19,909 bases of DNA from an uncultured Bacteroidaceae bacterium (GTDB lineage Bacteria > Bacteroidota > Bacteroidia > Bacteroidales > Bacteroidaceae), in NCBI GenBank assembly GCA_934271655.1, contig CAKQRW010000051.1:1-19909 (forward strand), in the 5' to 3' direction. The notes under the pieces are model-generated. The model had not been told where the DNA came from. It did no database searches and saw only the letters and a list, made by a program, of their open reading frames with translations. The position numbers and the translations under genes were made by a program. Shown in pieces: positions 6,406 through 14,168 of this stretch (its first letter is position 1; each line of letters opens with the position of its first letter).

Positions 6406-6612
6406 TCACATCATGAGCATTATCCTGCCGCAGTCCTTGACGAAAAGGCTGGGGTAGTGGCAAATGACAGCATATACCTGTTTGCCCGTAACAGGCTGCC
6501 CGTCCTTGCGGATGTGCAGCCTGTTACGGTTTATAGCCTCTGCTATCTGTTCTGTGGTCATGCCTCCGTTTCTGGATGCGATGGCGTAGATTATGGCTTC
6601 TTCAATTTTCAT
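6406..6612 (-). CDS. Small winged-helix-like protein (HARE-HTH-like), function unknown
   Basis: 68 residues: an opening helix IEEAIIYAIASRNGG, then MTTEQIAEAINRN as a helix-turn-helix, then KQVYAVICHYPSLFVKDCGRIML, resembling the last helix and wing. The pattern resembles stand-alone HARE-HTH or related winged-helix domains, which bind DNA in larger proteins; this is pattern recognition, not a confirmed match. ATG at 6612. It lies 61 bp downstream of the lipoprotein gene on the same strand and has no promoter box of its own, so it is probably co-transcribed with it. Confidence 0.6.
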   Translation of the reverse strand: MKIEEAIIYAIASRNGGMTTEQIAEAINRNRLHIRKDGQPVTGKQVYAVICHYPSLFVKDCGRIMLMM

Positions 6613-6673
6613 CTTTCACATGTTTGTTGCGCATGACACATGCTTGGCCTTTGCGCTGTAGACTGGGGCGCGC

Positions 6674-7255
6674 TCAGATCTGTGGCTCCTTATTATAGCC
6701 GTCGCTGAGCGGTGCAGTCTCCACATTCTCTGCCTTGCTCACAGAGCTGCTTCCGTCGGGAGCTACGGTTATCTCAAGTGGCATGGAGACATCGGAGGTC
6801 TCGTCCGGGTCGCCTACTGTCACGATGAAGTGCAGGGCTGTGTGGTCATTGCTCTTGAGGTAATTGTAGTTCACGCCAACCACGGTGGACACCTTGGCAA
6901 GTTCGTCAGGTATGATGGACGAGAAGTCTTTCTTGTAATAAGTCTTATTGAAGACCTGTGAGCTGTCGCGGCTCACGCTGATGACCACGCGGCTCTCTTT
7001 GTATTCGGCTCCCTGCGAGTTGATGAGTGTGGGCATTGTGTCCACATGCTGCAGAGAGCAGGTGTAGCGGTAGACTCGTCCGCCAATGGTGACGGTGTCC
7101 TTGAGCGTGTAGTCTCGCAGTGCTGTGATGCCTGTGGCAGAGTCTGTTTCGGCCACTGTGCGCTCTTCTTGCTGTGCTTTGTCTTTACTGTCTCCGCATG
7201 ACGCTGCGGCAGCTAGTGCGGCAAGCGCCATTATGCCGTTCCTTAGTGCTTTCAT
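6674..7255 (-). CDS. Lipoprotein, DUF4738-like
   Basis: 193 residues. Residues 1-20 are a lipoprotein signal peptide: positively charged MKALRNG, a hydrophobic Ala/Leu core, and lipobox AAASC with C20 as the lipidated cysteine. The following DSKDKAQQEE is acidic, and could promote surface export as in other Bacteroidota lipoproteins, though that is inference. The mature part has DYTLKDTVTIGGRVYRYTC (48-66) and looks like one beta-rich domain, as I recall for DUF4738. No function is known. ATG at 7255; no TAnnTTTG box is found upstream. Confidence 0.7.
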   Translation of the reverse strand: MKALRNGIMALAALAAAASCGDSKDKAQQEERTVAETDSATGITALRDYTLKDTVTIGGRVYRYTCSLQHVDTMPTLINSQGAEYKESRVVISVSRDSSQVFNKTYYKKDFSSIIPDELAKVSTVVGVNYNYLKSNDHTALHFIVTVGDPDETSDVSMPLEITVAPDGSSSVSKAENVETAPLSDGYNKEPQI

Positions 7256-7577
7256 TGCTGATGCCTTTTATGTGATGTCCTTAATTGTTGTGCTTTATAT
7301 TTTAAATGTTGTCTGTTATCTATTATATATATGATGCGTGCTTGTCGGCGCCTTGATGTCGTGTGGCGTGGCTGCCGTCAGGAAAAGCGGTGGTGCTTCG
7401 GCTGCTCTCTGCCCGTATCAAGCGCTTCGGTTGCAGTTTGTAGCTACAAATTTCGCAAAAGAAAGTGATTTGCACAAGTGAAAAAGGTTTTTATTGCATT
7501 ATTATCCCCGAAATAGTTCCGCTTGTGAAAAAAAGGTGGTAACTTTGTGGGAAAAAACAGAAGGTAAAGCAAAATAT
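7256..7577. other. 322-bp divergent intergenic region (lipoprotein / map)
   Basis: No gene supported. It contains the map -7 box at 7540-7547. Minus-strand promoter elements for the lipoprotein were not recognised. A long-range inverted repeat pairs GCGCCTTGAT (7348-7357) with ATCAAGCGC (7417-7425), with one bulged C; its role is unclear. Confidence 0.5.
7540..7547 (+). promoter_or_regulatory. -7 element of map
   Basis: TAACTTTG matches the consensus; the -33 region reads TTCC, not TTTG. The box lies inside a longer in-frame reading that would start at 7494, so it argues for translation from the ATG at 7578. Confidence 0.55.
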
Positions 7578-8441
7578 ATGGGACTTATCAGAAGAAATCC
7601 AAGAAACTGGCACGTCAAGAGCGGACAGCCCCTGACGGAGATGGACAAGAAAATCTTGTCATTTCAAAATAAGGGACATCTTGTCCCTACACGCGACCTC
7701 ATCAAGACTCCAGAGCAGATAGAGGGCATACGCACGGCTGGCAAGCTCAACACGGCTGTGCTCGACCTGGTGGCAGAGAAGATTCATGAGGGAATGTCGA
7801 CTTTGGAGATAGACCAGCTGGTGTATGACTTCACCACAAAGAATGGCGGCATACCCGCTCCTCTCAACTATGAGGGCTTTCCAAAGAGTTGCTGCACCAG
7901 CATCAACGAGGTGGTGTGTCATGGCATTCCCGATGCTGAAGAGGTGCTGGAGGAAGGCGACATCATCAATGTGGACTGCACGACTATTGTCAACGGATAT
8001 TTCGCTGATGCCAGCCGCATGTTCATCATCGGCAAGACCACGCCCGAAAGGGAGAAGCTGGTGCGTGTGGCCAAAGAGTGCATGGATCTGGGAGCTGAGG
8101 CCTGCAAGCCATATTCATTTGTGGGTGATTCGGCGGCAGTCATCACCAAGCATGCCCACCAGAACGGTTTCACTGTGGTTAGGGACCTCTGCGGACATGG
8201 CGTGGGAAACAAGTTTCATGAAGAGCCTGACATGGAGCACTACGGCCGCAAGGGCACAGGCATGCTCCTCGTGCCTGGAATGGTGTTCACAGTGGAGCCA
8301 ATGATCAATGCTGGTGACTGGAAGGTGTTTATCGATAGTGAGGATGACTGGACTGTGGTGACAGAGGACTACAGCGACTCGGCCCAGTGGGAGCACACTT
8401 ATCTGCTCACTGAGGAAGGTGTGGAGATACTTACTTATTAA
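7578..8441 (+). CDS. map: Methionine aminopeptidase, type I
   Basis: 287 residues; removes the initiator Met from nascent proteins in the cytoplasm. All five metal ligands of the pita-bread fold are visible: D133 (INVDCT), D144 (YFADAS), H207 (CGHGVG), E240 (TVEP) and E272 (QWEH). The substrate-contact His is H115 (VCHGIP). About 40 residues precede the catalytic domain, a modest N-terminal extension relative to the E. coli enzyme. The start at 7578 (MGLIRRNPRNW) is preferred because the promoter box lies upstream of it at 7540. The 3' end is part of a tandem duplication (8416-8463) that contains the stop codon. First gene of a long same-strand run. Confidence 0.95.
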   Translation: MGLIRRNPRNWHVKSGQPLTEMDKKILSFQNKGHLVPTRDLIKTPEQIEGIRTAGKLNTAVLDLVAEKIHEGMSTLEIDQLVYDFTTKNGGIPAPLNYEGFPKSCCTSINEVVCHGIPDAEEVLEEGDIINVDCTTIVNGYFADASRMFIIGKTTPEREKLVRVAKECMDLGAEACKPYSFVGDSAAVITKHAHQNGFTVVRDLCGHGVGNKFHEEPDMEHYGRKGTGMLLVPGMVFTVEPMINAGDWKVFIDSEDDWTVVTEDYSDSAQWEHTYLLTEEGVEILTY

Positions 8442-8463
8442 GGTGTAGAGATACCTTGTTAAG
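8416..8463. repeat. Tandem duplication spanning the map stop codon, period 24 bp
   Basis: AAGGTGTGGAGATAC (8416-8430) recurs as AAGGTGTAGAGATAC (8440-8454), with weaker similarity over the rest of the 24-bp units. The stop codon TAA (8439-8441) sits at the junction, so the second copy repeats the last codons of map as non-coding sequence. Confidence 0.75.
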
Positions 8464-8481
8464 TAGTATGTGCTGATTAGG

Positions 8482-8500
8482 CCGCATTGTCTATATGCGG
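8482..8500. other. Small hairpin in the map-tsaD gap
   Basis: CCGCAT (8482-8487) and ATGCGG (8495-8500) form a 6-bp stem with a 7-nt loop. No U-run follows, so a terminator is doubtful. The rest of the 164-bp gap shows no TAnnTTTG box. Confidence 0.35.
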
Positions 8501-8605
8501 AACCATTGCTGCATGAGAGTCGGGCACGGTCTTGCGGCCAGCCTGAAGTCGTGGTATAGCAATATATAGATAAATAACAGAATAACAAGAAAAAAGATAC
8601 ATAGT

Positions 8606-9619
8606 ATGTATATACTTGCAATAGAGAGTTCGTGCGATGACACAAGTGCGGCAGTGTTGAGAGATGGCATCTTGCTGAGCAATGTGACAGCCTCTCAGGC
8701 TGTGCATGAGGAATATGGCGGAGTGGTGCCGGAGCTGGCAAGCCGCGCTCATCAGCAGAACATAGTGCCAGTGGTTGACACTGCCATCAAGAGAGCAGGA
8801 ATTACTAAGGCAGACCTCAACGCCATAGCCTTCACACGCGGACCGGGACTGATGGGCAGTCTGCTGGTGGGTGTGAGCTTTGCTAAGGGACTCGCTCTTT
8901 CGCTTGGCGTTCCGATGATAGATGTCAACCATCTGCAGGGCCATGTGCTCGCTCATTTCATAAGGGAAAGCGAGGATGACCACGACCAGCCCACGTTTCC
9001 TTATCTCTGCCTGCTGGTGAGCGGTGGCAACAGCCAGATAGTGAAGGTCAACTCGTATAAGGACATGGAGATAATAGGACAGACTATCGATGATGCCGCA
9101 GGCGAAGCCATCGACAAATGCTCCAAGGTGATGGGGCTGGGCTATCCAGGAGGACCTATAATAGACAAGCTGGCCAGACAGGGCAATGCGGACAAATTTC
9201 AGTTTGCCAAGCCTGACATAGCTGGCTATGACTACAGTTTCTCTGGTCTGAAGACATCATTCCTGTACCATATGAGGGAATGGGTTGCAGAGGATCCTGA
9301 TTTCATAGAAAAGAACAAGGAGGATCTGGCAGCGTCGCTGGAGAAGACGATTGTTGACATCTTGATGAAGAAGCTGCGCAAGGCTGTCAAGGACACAGGC
9401 ATCAAGCAGGTGGCGGTGGCTGGCGGAGTGAGCGCCAACAATGGTCTGCGCAATGCATTCCGCGACCATGCCAAGCGCTACGGATGGAAAATCTTCATCC
9501 CGAAGTTCTCTTACACCACCGACAATGCTGCGATGATTGGCATAACGGGCTATTTCAAGTATCTGGACAAGGACTTTGCCTCGGTGGATTTGCCTGCGTA
9601 TGCTCGCATGACAAAGTAA
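8606..9619 (+). CDS. tsaD: tRNA N6-threonylcarbamoyladenosine (t6A) transferase subunit TsaD
   Basis: 337 residues, standard length. TsaD (formerly Gcp/YgjD) transfers threonylcarbamoyl from TC-AMP to A37 of ANN-decoding tRNAs, together with TsaB and TsaE. Seen directly: N-terminal ASKHA motif ILAIESSCDDTSAA (3-16), the family signature RGPGLMGSLLVG (78-89), metal-binding H109 and H113 in HLQGH, GGVSANN (273-279), and D306 in TTDNAAM as third metal ligand. The ATG at 8606 gives the canonical start. Same strand as map and rsmE, but gaps of 164 and 296 bp leave the operon structure uncertain. Confidence 0.97.
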   Translation: MYILAIESSCDDTSAAVLRDGILLSNVTASQAVHEEYGGVVPELASRAHQQNIVPVVDTAIKRAGITKADLNAIAFTRGPGLMGSLLVGVSFAKGLALSLGVPMIDVNHLQGHVLAHFIRESEDDHDQPTFPYLCLLVSGGNSQIVKVNSYKDMEIIGQTIDDAAGEAIDKCSKVMGLGYPGGPIIDKLARQGNADKFQFAKPDIAGYDYSFSGLKTSFLYHMREWVAEDPDFIEKNKEDLAASLEKTIVDILMKKLRKAVKDTGIKQVAVAGGVSANNGLRNAFRDHAKRYGWKIFIPKFSYTTDNAAMIGITGYFKYLDKDFASVDLPAYARMTK

Positions 9620-9915
9620 CTCTACGGAAACCAAGACTCTATGGGCATTCTCTTGAAGGATGACTATAGAGCCTTTGGCTTTTGTGTAGACAATGGCTTT
9701 TGTGTAGATGAAGGGTGATGTAAGGGCATTTATGATTCCTTGTCTTGGTTTTGTCTGATGGCATCAGCCGGCAAGGGCAGGAGCGCGCGGGTGTGTGTGC
9801 TCCATGTTTGAGGTACGTCGGGCCATTGGACTCTCAAGGTACATTGGGCCATTTGACTCTCAAGGCAGGGATATGACAGGCGTTGAGTAAAAACAGACGT
9901 TGAGTAAAATAGGAT
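9620..9915. repeat. tsaD-rsmE intergenic region with three separate tandem duplications
   Basis: Three unrelated two-copy repeats lie in 296 bp. (1) TGGCTTTTGTGTAGA at 9676-9690 and 9694-9708, identical, period 18. (2) A 26-bp unit at 9811-9836 and 9837-9862 with 3 mismatches, core GGGCCATT. (3) CGTTGAGTAAAA at 9881-9892 and 9898-9909, identical, period 17, ending 6 bp before the rsmE ATG. No TAnnTTTG promoter and no gene were seen here. Confidence 0.85.
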
Positions 9916-10662
9916 ATGAAGGAAGTAAGATATTTTTTTGTGCCTGGAGCCGCCAGCCAGACGGAGTTGCCAGAGGAGGAGGCGCAGCACGCCACACGTG
10001 TGCTCCGCATGGAATCGGGTGATGAGATGATGCTGATGGATGGCGAAGGCGTGTTCTACAAGGCTGTGGTGACTGAGTCTACAAAGAAGCGATGCCTCTA
10101 CCGCATTGTGGAGTCGCTGCCTCAGCCACGCCAGTGGAAGCCGCATCTCCATATAGCCATGGCTCCCACAAAGAACATGGACCGGACGGAGTGGTTTGTG
10201 GAGAAGGCCACGGAGATTGGCGTAGACGAGATATCGTTCATCAAGAGCCGGTGGTCAGAGCGTACGGTCATCAAGACAGACCGTGTGAACAAGATTGTCG
10301 TATCGGCTGTGAAGCAAAGTCACAAGGCCTGGAAACCTGTAGTGAACGAGATGGAGGGATTCGCCTCGTTTGTGAAGAGGGTGGGAGAGAGCGTGTCTGG
10401 CGACGGCAGAGAAGTGCAGAAGTTTATCTGCCATTGCCATGACGATGAGCCAGGACTGGACGACAAGGCAGAACTGATGGACTGCATAGCCAAGGACATG
10501 GACGTGGTGGTGATGGTTGGCCCTGAGGGCGATTTCTCTGTTGAGGAGGTGAAGCTCGCTGTGGCCAATGGTTTCAGAGGCGTCTCGCTTGGCAAGAGCC
10601 GACTGCGCACCGAGACTGCCGCATTGGTGGCTGTGCACATGATGAACTTGTCAAATAGATGA
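9916..10662 (+). CDS. rsmE: 16S rRNA (uracil-1498-N3) methyltransferase
   Basis: 248 residues, usual RsmE length. It methylates N3 of U1498 in helix 44 of 16S rRNA using SAM. Seen directly: an N-terminal PUA-like part with HATRVLRMESGD (25-36), then the SPOUT-class catalytic domain with KNMDRTEWFVEKATEIGV (86-103), the SAM-binding VGPEGDFS (201-208), and the knot motif SLGKSRLRTETAA (224-236). The ATG at 9916 gives MKEVRYFFVP, the normal family start. The DUF4836-like lipoprotein gene follows 28 bp later, so the two are probably co-transcribed. Confidence 0.96.
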   Translation: MKEVRYFFVPGAASQTELPEEEAQHATRVLRMESGDEMMLMDGEGVFYKAVVTESTKKRCLYRIVESLPQPRQWKPHLHIAMAPTKNMDRTEWFVEKATEIGVDEISFIKSRWSERTVIKTDRVNKIVVSAVKQSHKAWKPVVNEMEGFASFVKRVGESVSGDGREVQKFICHCHDDEPGLDDKAELMDCIAKDMDVVVMVGPEGDFSVEEVKLAVANGFRGVSLGKSRLRTETAALVAVHMMNLSNR

Positions 10663-10690
10663 GTGTTAACTGTAATAAAATAAAAATGTT

Positions 10691-12148
10691 ATGAAGACAA
10701 GATTTCGATATGTTGTCTGTGCCATTGTGACGCTGATGATGTGTTCTTGCTCTAAAGACTACAAGAATGTCATACCAGCAGACTCTGATGCCGTGGTTAT
10801 GATAAACCTGATGAGAGTGGCTGACAAGGCCGACTTGGCGCATTCTCGGGCCATTGGTTTGGCCAAAGAAAATATGGGTATAGTGGTCAACCCCAAGGAT
10901 AAGGGTAAGGCCATGGGATATCTTGATGATCCGTCAAAGATTGGCATCGACTTCCGTGAGCCTGCCTGCCTGTTCCATCGGGCGGATGGCAGCTACGGCC
11001 TGGTGATGAAGGTTGGAGATGACGGAGATCTGGAGAATTTTCTTGCTGTGCTCAGAGGCAATGGGGTAGTGTCAAAGACTACGGAGAGGGACGGTGTGAA
11101 ATGCTGCAAGCTCCTTGATGAGGTCGCGCTCCTCTATGACAGTCGCGCCGTGATGCTCTATGCCAACTCGATGATGAGTGCGGGAGAAAAAGACATGCGT
11201 GCGGCGCTGGCTCTGATGAAACAGGATGAGGACATGAGCTATAAGAGCACATATACGTTTGCAAGTGATGCTGACGACAAGGATATTGTGCTTATGAGCA
11301 ACAACATGCGCCGCGGACTCCAGGACGTGCTGCCGAAAGACACTCCGTTACCGTTCTTGTCTGCCCTTGGCGACATGGCTTCCTTCGTGTCTGTTGACTT
11401 CACTGACGGCAAGATAGCTGTGGAGACGGAGTTGCTGCCTGAATCGGAAAAGGACAAGGCAGTTATGAAGGAGATGGACGAGAAGCTTCATAAGATAAAC
11501 GGTATATTCAACGGCTATGACTTGTCGTGCCAGGACACGCCTGTGTGGGCCTATATGGGCATGGACGGCAAGTGGCTGCTCAGCAAGCTGAAGGAGAACA
11601 GCGCATGCAAGGAGTATCTCTTCATGCTGGAGCGCTGCATAGACATCGAGCAGATGATAGCAGCGGTAGACGGTGACATGGTAGTGGCCATGAGCCCCAA
11701 CAGGGAGCATTCCTATACGGCTGTGGCGCAGGTCAAGAACACTGACTTCATGAAGGATGTGGACTATTGGATGCAGGACATGAAGGAATATGGTGCCAGC
11801 ATGAATCGTGTGTCTGCCACAGACTATTGCCTCAATGCCGGTGGGGCGGTCCGACTGTTTTGGGGACTGAAAAACAATAATCTCTATCTCTCCACTATCG
11901 GTAGACCAGAACATGAGTCTGGAACGATGATAAGGCATATTGTGAAAAATGACGACATTACCGACTATTGGCTGTATGCCTACATAGGCGGCTCGGCGTT
12001 GCCAGCCGACAGCCAGCCGCAAATGTTGGGCATGCGCATGGCAGGCTTTGAGTCTGTGGTCATCAAGTCAAAGTCGTTTGGCAAGATGAGTATTGATGTC
12101 AACATGAAGGATAAGAGCCAGAACGTCCTCAAGGGTCTGCTTGACTAG
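10691..12148 (+). CDS. DUF4836-like lipoprotein
   Basis: 485 residues. The signal peptide MKTRFRYVVCAIVTLMM is followed by CSC; C20, after Ser, is the likely lipidated residue (C18 is an alternative). SKDYKNVIPADSDAVVMINL (21-40) after the cleavage site is the hallmark opening of DUF4836 proteins, Bacteroidota envelope lipoproteins of unknown function. The C-terminus (SKSFGKMSIDVNMKDKSQN region, then LKGLLD) also fits. The protein is soluble-looking, with no further membrane segment. Its gene lies 28 bp after rsmE and 41 bp before the ABC ATPase, so it may be the periplasmic or outer-membrane partner of that transporter; this is context only. Confidence 0.8.
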   Translation: MKTRFRYVVCAIVTLMMCSCSKDYKNVIPADSDAVVMINLMRVADKADLAHSRAIGLAKENMGIVVNPKDKGKAMGYLDDPSKIGIDFREPACLFHRADGSYGLVMKVGDDGDLENFLAVLRGNGVVSKTTERDGVKCCKLLDEVALLYDSRAVMLYANSMMSAGEKDMRAALALMKQDEDMSYKSTYTFASDADDKDIVLMSNNMRRGLQDVLPKDTPLPFLSALGDMASFVSVDFTDGKIAVETELLPESEKDKAVMKEMDEKLHKINGIFNGYDLSCQDTPVWAYMGMDGKWLLSKLKENSACKEYLFMLERCIDIEQMIAAVDGDMVVAMSPNREHSYTAVAQVKNTDFMKDVDYWMQDMKEYGASMNRVSATDYCLNAGGAVRLFWGLKNNNLYLSTIGRPEHESGTMIRHIVKNDDITDYWLYAYIGGSALPADSQPQMLGMRMAGFESVVIKSKSFGKMSIDVNMKDKSQNVLKGLLD

Positions 12149-12189
12149 TGGCTATGAGAGCAAATGGCAATAAACATGAATAGGATAAG

Positions 12190-12834
12190 ATGGAAAAGAT
12201 ACAATTGATTAACACTCTGCCAGAGGTGTTTGCCAACCGCAGCGACATAGCGAGCGATATATGGAACAAGGAGGTGGAGTTTGAGAAAGGCAAGGTCTAT
12301 CTCGTAGAGGCCAATTCGGGCACGGGCAAGTCGTCTCTGTGCAGCTTCATCTATGGCTACCGCAGCGACTACCACGGACAGATACTCTTTGATGGCGAGA
12401 ATGTGCGCAACTATTCCATAGCGCAATGGACAGAGATCCGCAAGAAGCATTTCTCGCTTATGTGGCAGGAACTGCGCCTGTTTCCCGAACTGACGGCCTT
12501 GGAGAATGTGGCTATCAAGAACAAGCTTACGGGCAAGCAGAAGAAGAAAAAGATACTGGAGTGGTTTGACATGCTCGGCATCGCTGACAAGGTGGACTCT
12601 CCGTTGGGACTGATGTCGTTCGGGCAGCAGCAGCGCGTGGCTCTCATACGCTCGTTGTGCCAGCCCTTCGACTTCTTGTTTATTGATGAGCCTATCAGCC
12701 ATCTCGATGACGCCAACTCTGAGATAATGGGCCGCATCATCCTTGATGAGGCTAAGAAGCAGGGGGCTGGAGTCATAGCCACGAGCATCGGCAGGCACAT
12801 TGACATTGACTATGACAGAGTATTTAATCTATAG
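12190..12834 (+). CDS. ABC transporter ATP-binding protein with degenerate motifs
   Basis: 214 residues, one short nucleotide-binding domain. Walker A is ANSGTGKSS (41-49), with Ala in place of the usual first Gly. The Q-loop is Q93 (LMWQELRLFPELTALENV). The signature is SFGQQQRVALIRSL (143-156) instead of LSGGQ. Walker B with the catalytic Glu is FLFIDEP (162-168; D166, E167), and the D-loop SHLDD is intact. At the switch position, where VTHD is normal, the protein reads IATSIGRHID, so the H-loop histidine is absent or displaced. Walker A Lys and catalytic Glu are kept, so some ATP binding or hydrolysis is likely. The partner is the FtsX-like permease 18 bp downstream. Closest overall type: FtsE/LolD/MacB-like. 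Confidence 0.85.
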   Translation: MEKIQLINTLPEVFANRSDIASDIWNKEVEFEKGKVYLVEANSGTGKSSLCSFIYGYRSDYHGQILFDGENVRNYSIAQWTEIRKKHFSLMWQELRLFPELTALENVAIKNKLTGKQKKKKILEWFDMLGIADKVDSPLGLMSFGQQQRVALIRSLCQPFDFLFIDEPISHLDDANSEIMGRIILDEAKKQGAGVIATSIGRHIDIDYDRVFNL

Positions 12835-12852
12835 CAGGAGGGGATAGAACGT

Positions 12853-14052
12853 ATGAAACTGGTTTGGAAACTATTAAGAAAACATATTAGTGTAGCACAA
12901 CTGGGCGGATTCTTCCTGGCCAATTTGATAGGAATGACTATCATACTGCTTGGAGTGCAGTTTTACAGCGACTACAAGGCTGTGGATGATGAAGACAGCT
13001 TCATGAGGGCAGACTACATTATACTGAACAAGAAGGTGGGCTCGCTCTCGTCCGTGACGGGCAATACCAGCGGATTCACCGCTGACGACATCAAGGAGGT
13101 GAAGGACGAGAAGTTCGTGGAGAAGGTCGGAGCCTTCACACCAAGTGTATTCAGCGTGAGGGCCTGGTTTGATGTGGAGGGCTTCATGCGCTTCTCCACA
13201 GACATGTTTTTCGAGAGTGTGCCCGATGAGTTTGTGGATGTGGAAAGCGACTCATGGAAGTATGAGGAGGGGGCTAAGGCTATCCCTATCATACTGCCGA
13301 AGAACTATCTCGACCTTTATAACTTCGGGTATGCGCAGGGCAAGGGCTTGCCCAAACTGAGTGCCGGTGTTCTGAGCGCCATGAAGCTAAAGATACAGAT
13401 ACAGGGTGAGGACGGGGAGAATGATGTGTATGACGGCTCTATAGTGGGCTTCTCCTCTCGCCTTAACACGATTCTTGTGCCAGAGAGATTCATGAAGTGG
13501 GCCAACAAAAAGTATGCGGAGGATAAGCCTGCTCCAGACCCTACACGACTCATACTGGAGGTGAACAATCCCACTGACGAGCGTGTGACAAGTTTCATTA
13601 AGGAACACGACTACGAGACTGATGAGGACAAACTCAACGCTTCCAAGACAACCTTCATACTGAGGCTTGTCGTCAGCATCGTGATGGGTGTGGGAGTGGT
13701 CATCAGCCTGCTGTCGCTGTACATACTCATGCTCAGCATCTTCCTGCTGGTGCAGAAGAACAGTTCCAAGCTGGAAAATCTCCTGCTCATAGGCTATTCG
13801 CCAGCCAGGGTGTCTTTCCCGTACCAGATGCTCACAGTGGGGCTCAATCTGCTGGTGCTTGTGCTGGCTGTTGTTCTCATGCTTATTTGCCGCAGCGTGT
13901 ATATGGACATGTTGGAGAGCTTCTTCCCGGACATAGAGGTGCCGAGTGTGGTAGGCTCGCTCATGGTTGGCGTGGCGCTCTTTGCCATTGTCAGCGTGTT
14001 TAATATCATTGTGGTGCGCAGGAAGGTGATGAATATATGGAACAGGAAATGA
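12853..14052 (+). CDS. FtsX-like/MacB-type ABC permease
   Basis: 399 residues with the type VII ABC layout: one membrane segment near 17-37, a large extracytoplasmic domain (about 40-265), then three segments near 268-300, 325-346 and 365-387. Between segments 2 and 3, NSSKLENLLLIGYSPARV (303-320) looks like the coupling region of FtsX-family permeases. Such permeases usually transmit ATPase motion to the periplasm (lipoprotein release, hydrolase activation, efflux) rather than moving small molecules through a pore. A strong Shine-Dalgarno-like AGGAGGGG lies just upstream, rare in this window. Paired with the preceding ATPase; substrate unknown. Confidence 0.85.
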   Translation: MKLVWKLLRKHISVAQLGGFFLANLIGMTIILLGVQFYSDYKAVDDEDSFMRADYIILNKKVGSLSSVTGNTSGFTADDIKEVKDEKFVEKVGAFTPSVFSVRAWFDVEGFMRFSTDMFFESVPDEFVDVESDSWKYEEGAKAIPIILPKNYLDLYNFGYAQGKGLPKLSAGVLSAMKLKIQIQGEDGENDVYDGSIVGFSSRLNTILVPERFMKWANKKYAEDKPAPDPTRLILEVNNPTDERVTSFIKEHDYETDEDKLNASKTTFILRLVVSIVMGVGVVISLLSLYILMLSIFLLVQKNSSKLENLLLIGYSPARVSFPYQMLTVGLNLLVLVLAVVLMLICRSVYMDMLESFFPDIEVPSVVGSLMVGVALFAIVSVFNIIVVRRKVMNIWNRK

Positions 14053-14072
14053 TGGTTGAATCATGGGGAAAA

Positions 14073-14157
14073 GCTTATAAAGCAAATGTGCTGATGCTTG
14101 TTAAGCGAATGTATTGAATGCTTGTTAAACGGATGTGCTGATGCTTATTAAGCGAAG
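14073..14157. repeat. 23/24-bp tandem repeat, 3.5 copies, upstream of the kinase-RapZ gene
   Basis: Units start at 14073, 14096, 14120 and 14143 (partial). Consensus opening GCTTRTTAARC is itself a near-palindrome (GCTT/AAGC around a 3-nt centre), followed by GRATGTGCTGAT. The array fills most of the 116-bp gap and ends 11 bp before the next ATG, so it probably lies in the operon mRNA. No TAnnTTTG box is present. Confidence 0.85.
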
Positions 14158-14168
14158 AAGAAAAAAAT

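Noticed and set aside
7494..7577. N-terminal extension of Map starting at 7494
   Set aside because: The TAACTTTG promoter box at 7540 lies within it, and the extra residues do not look like Map.
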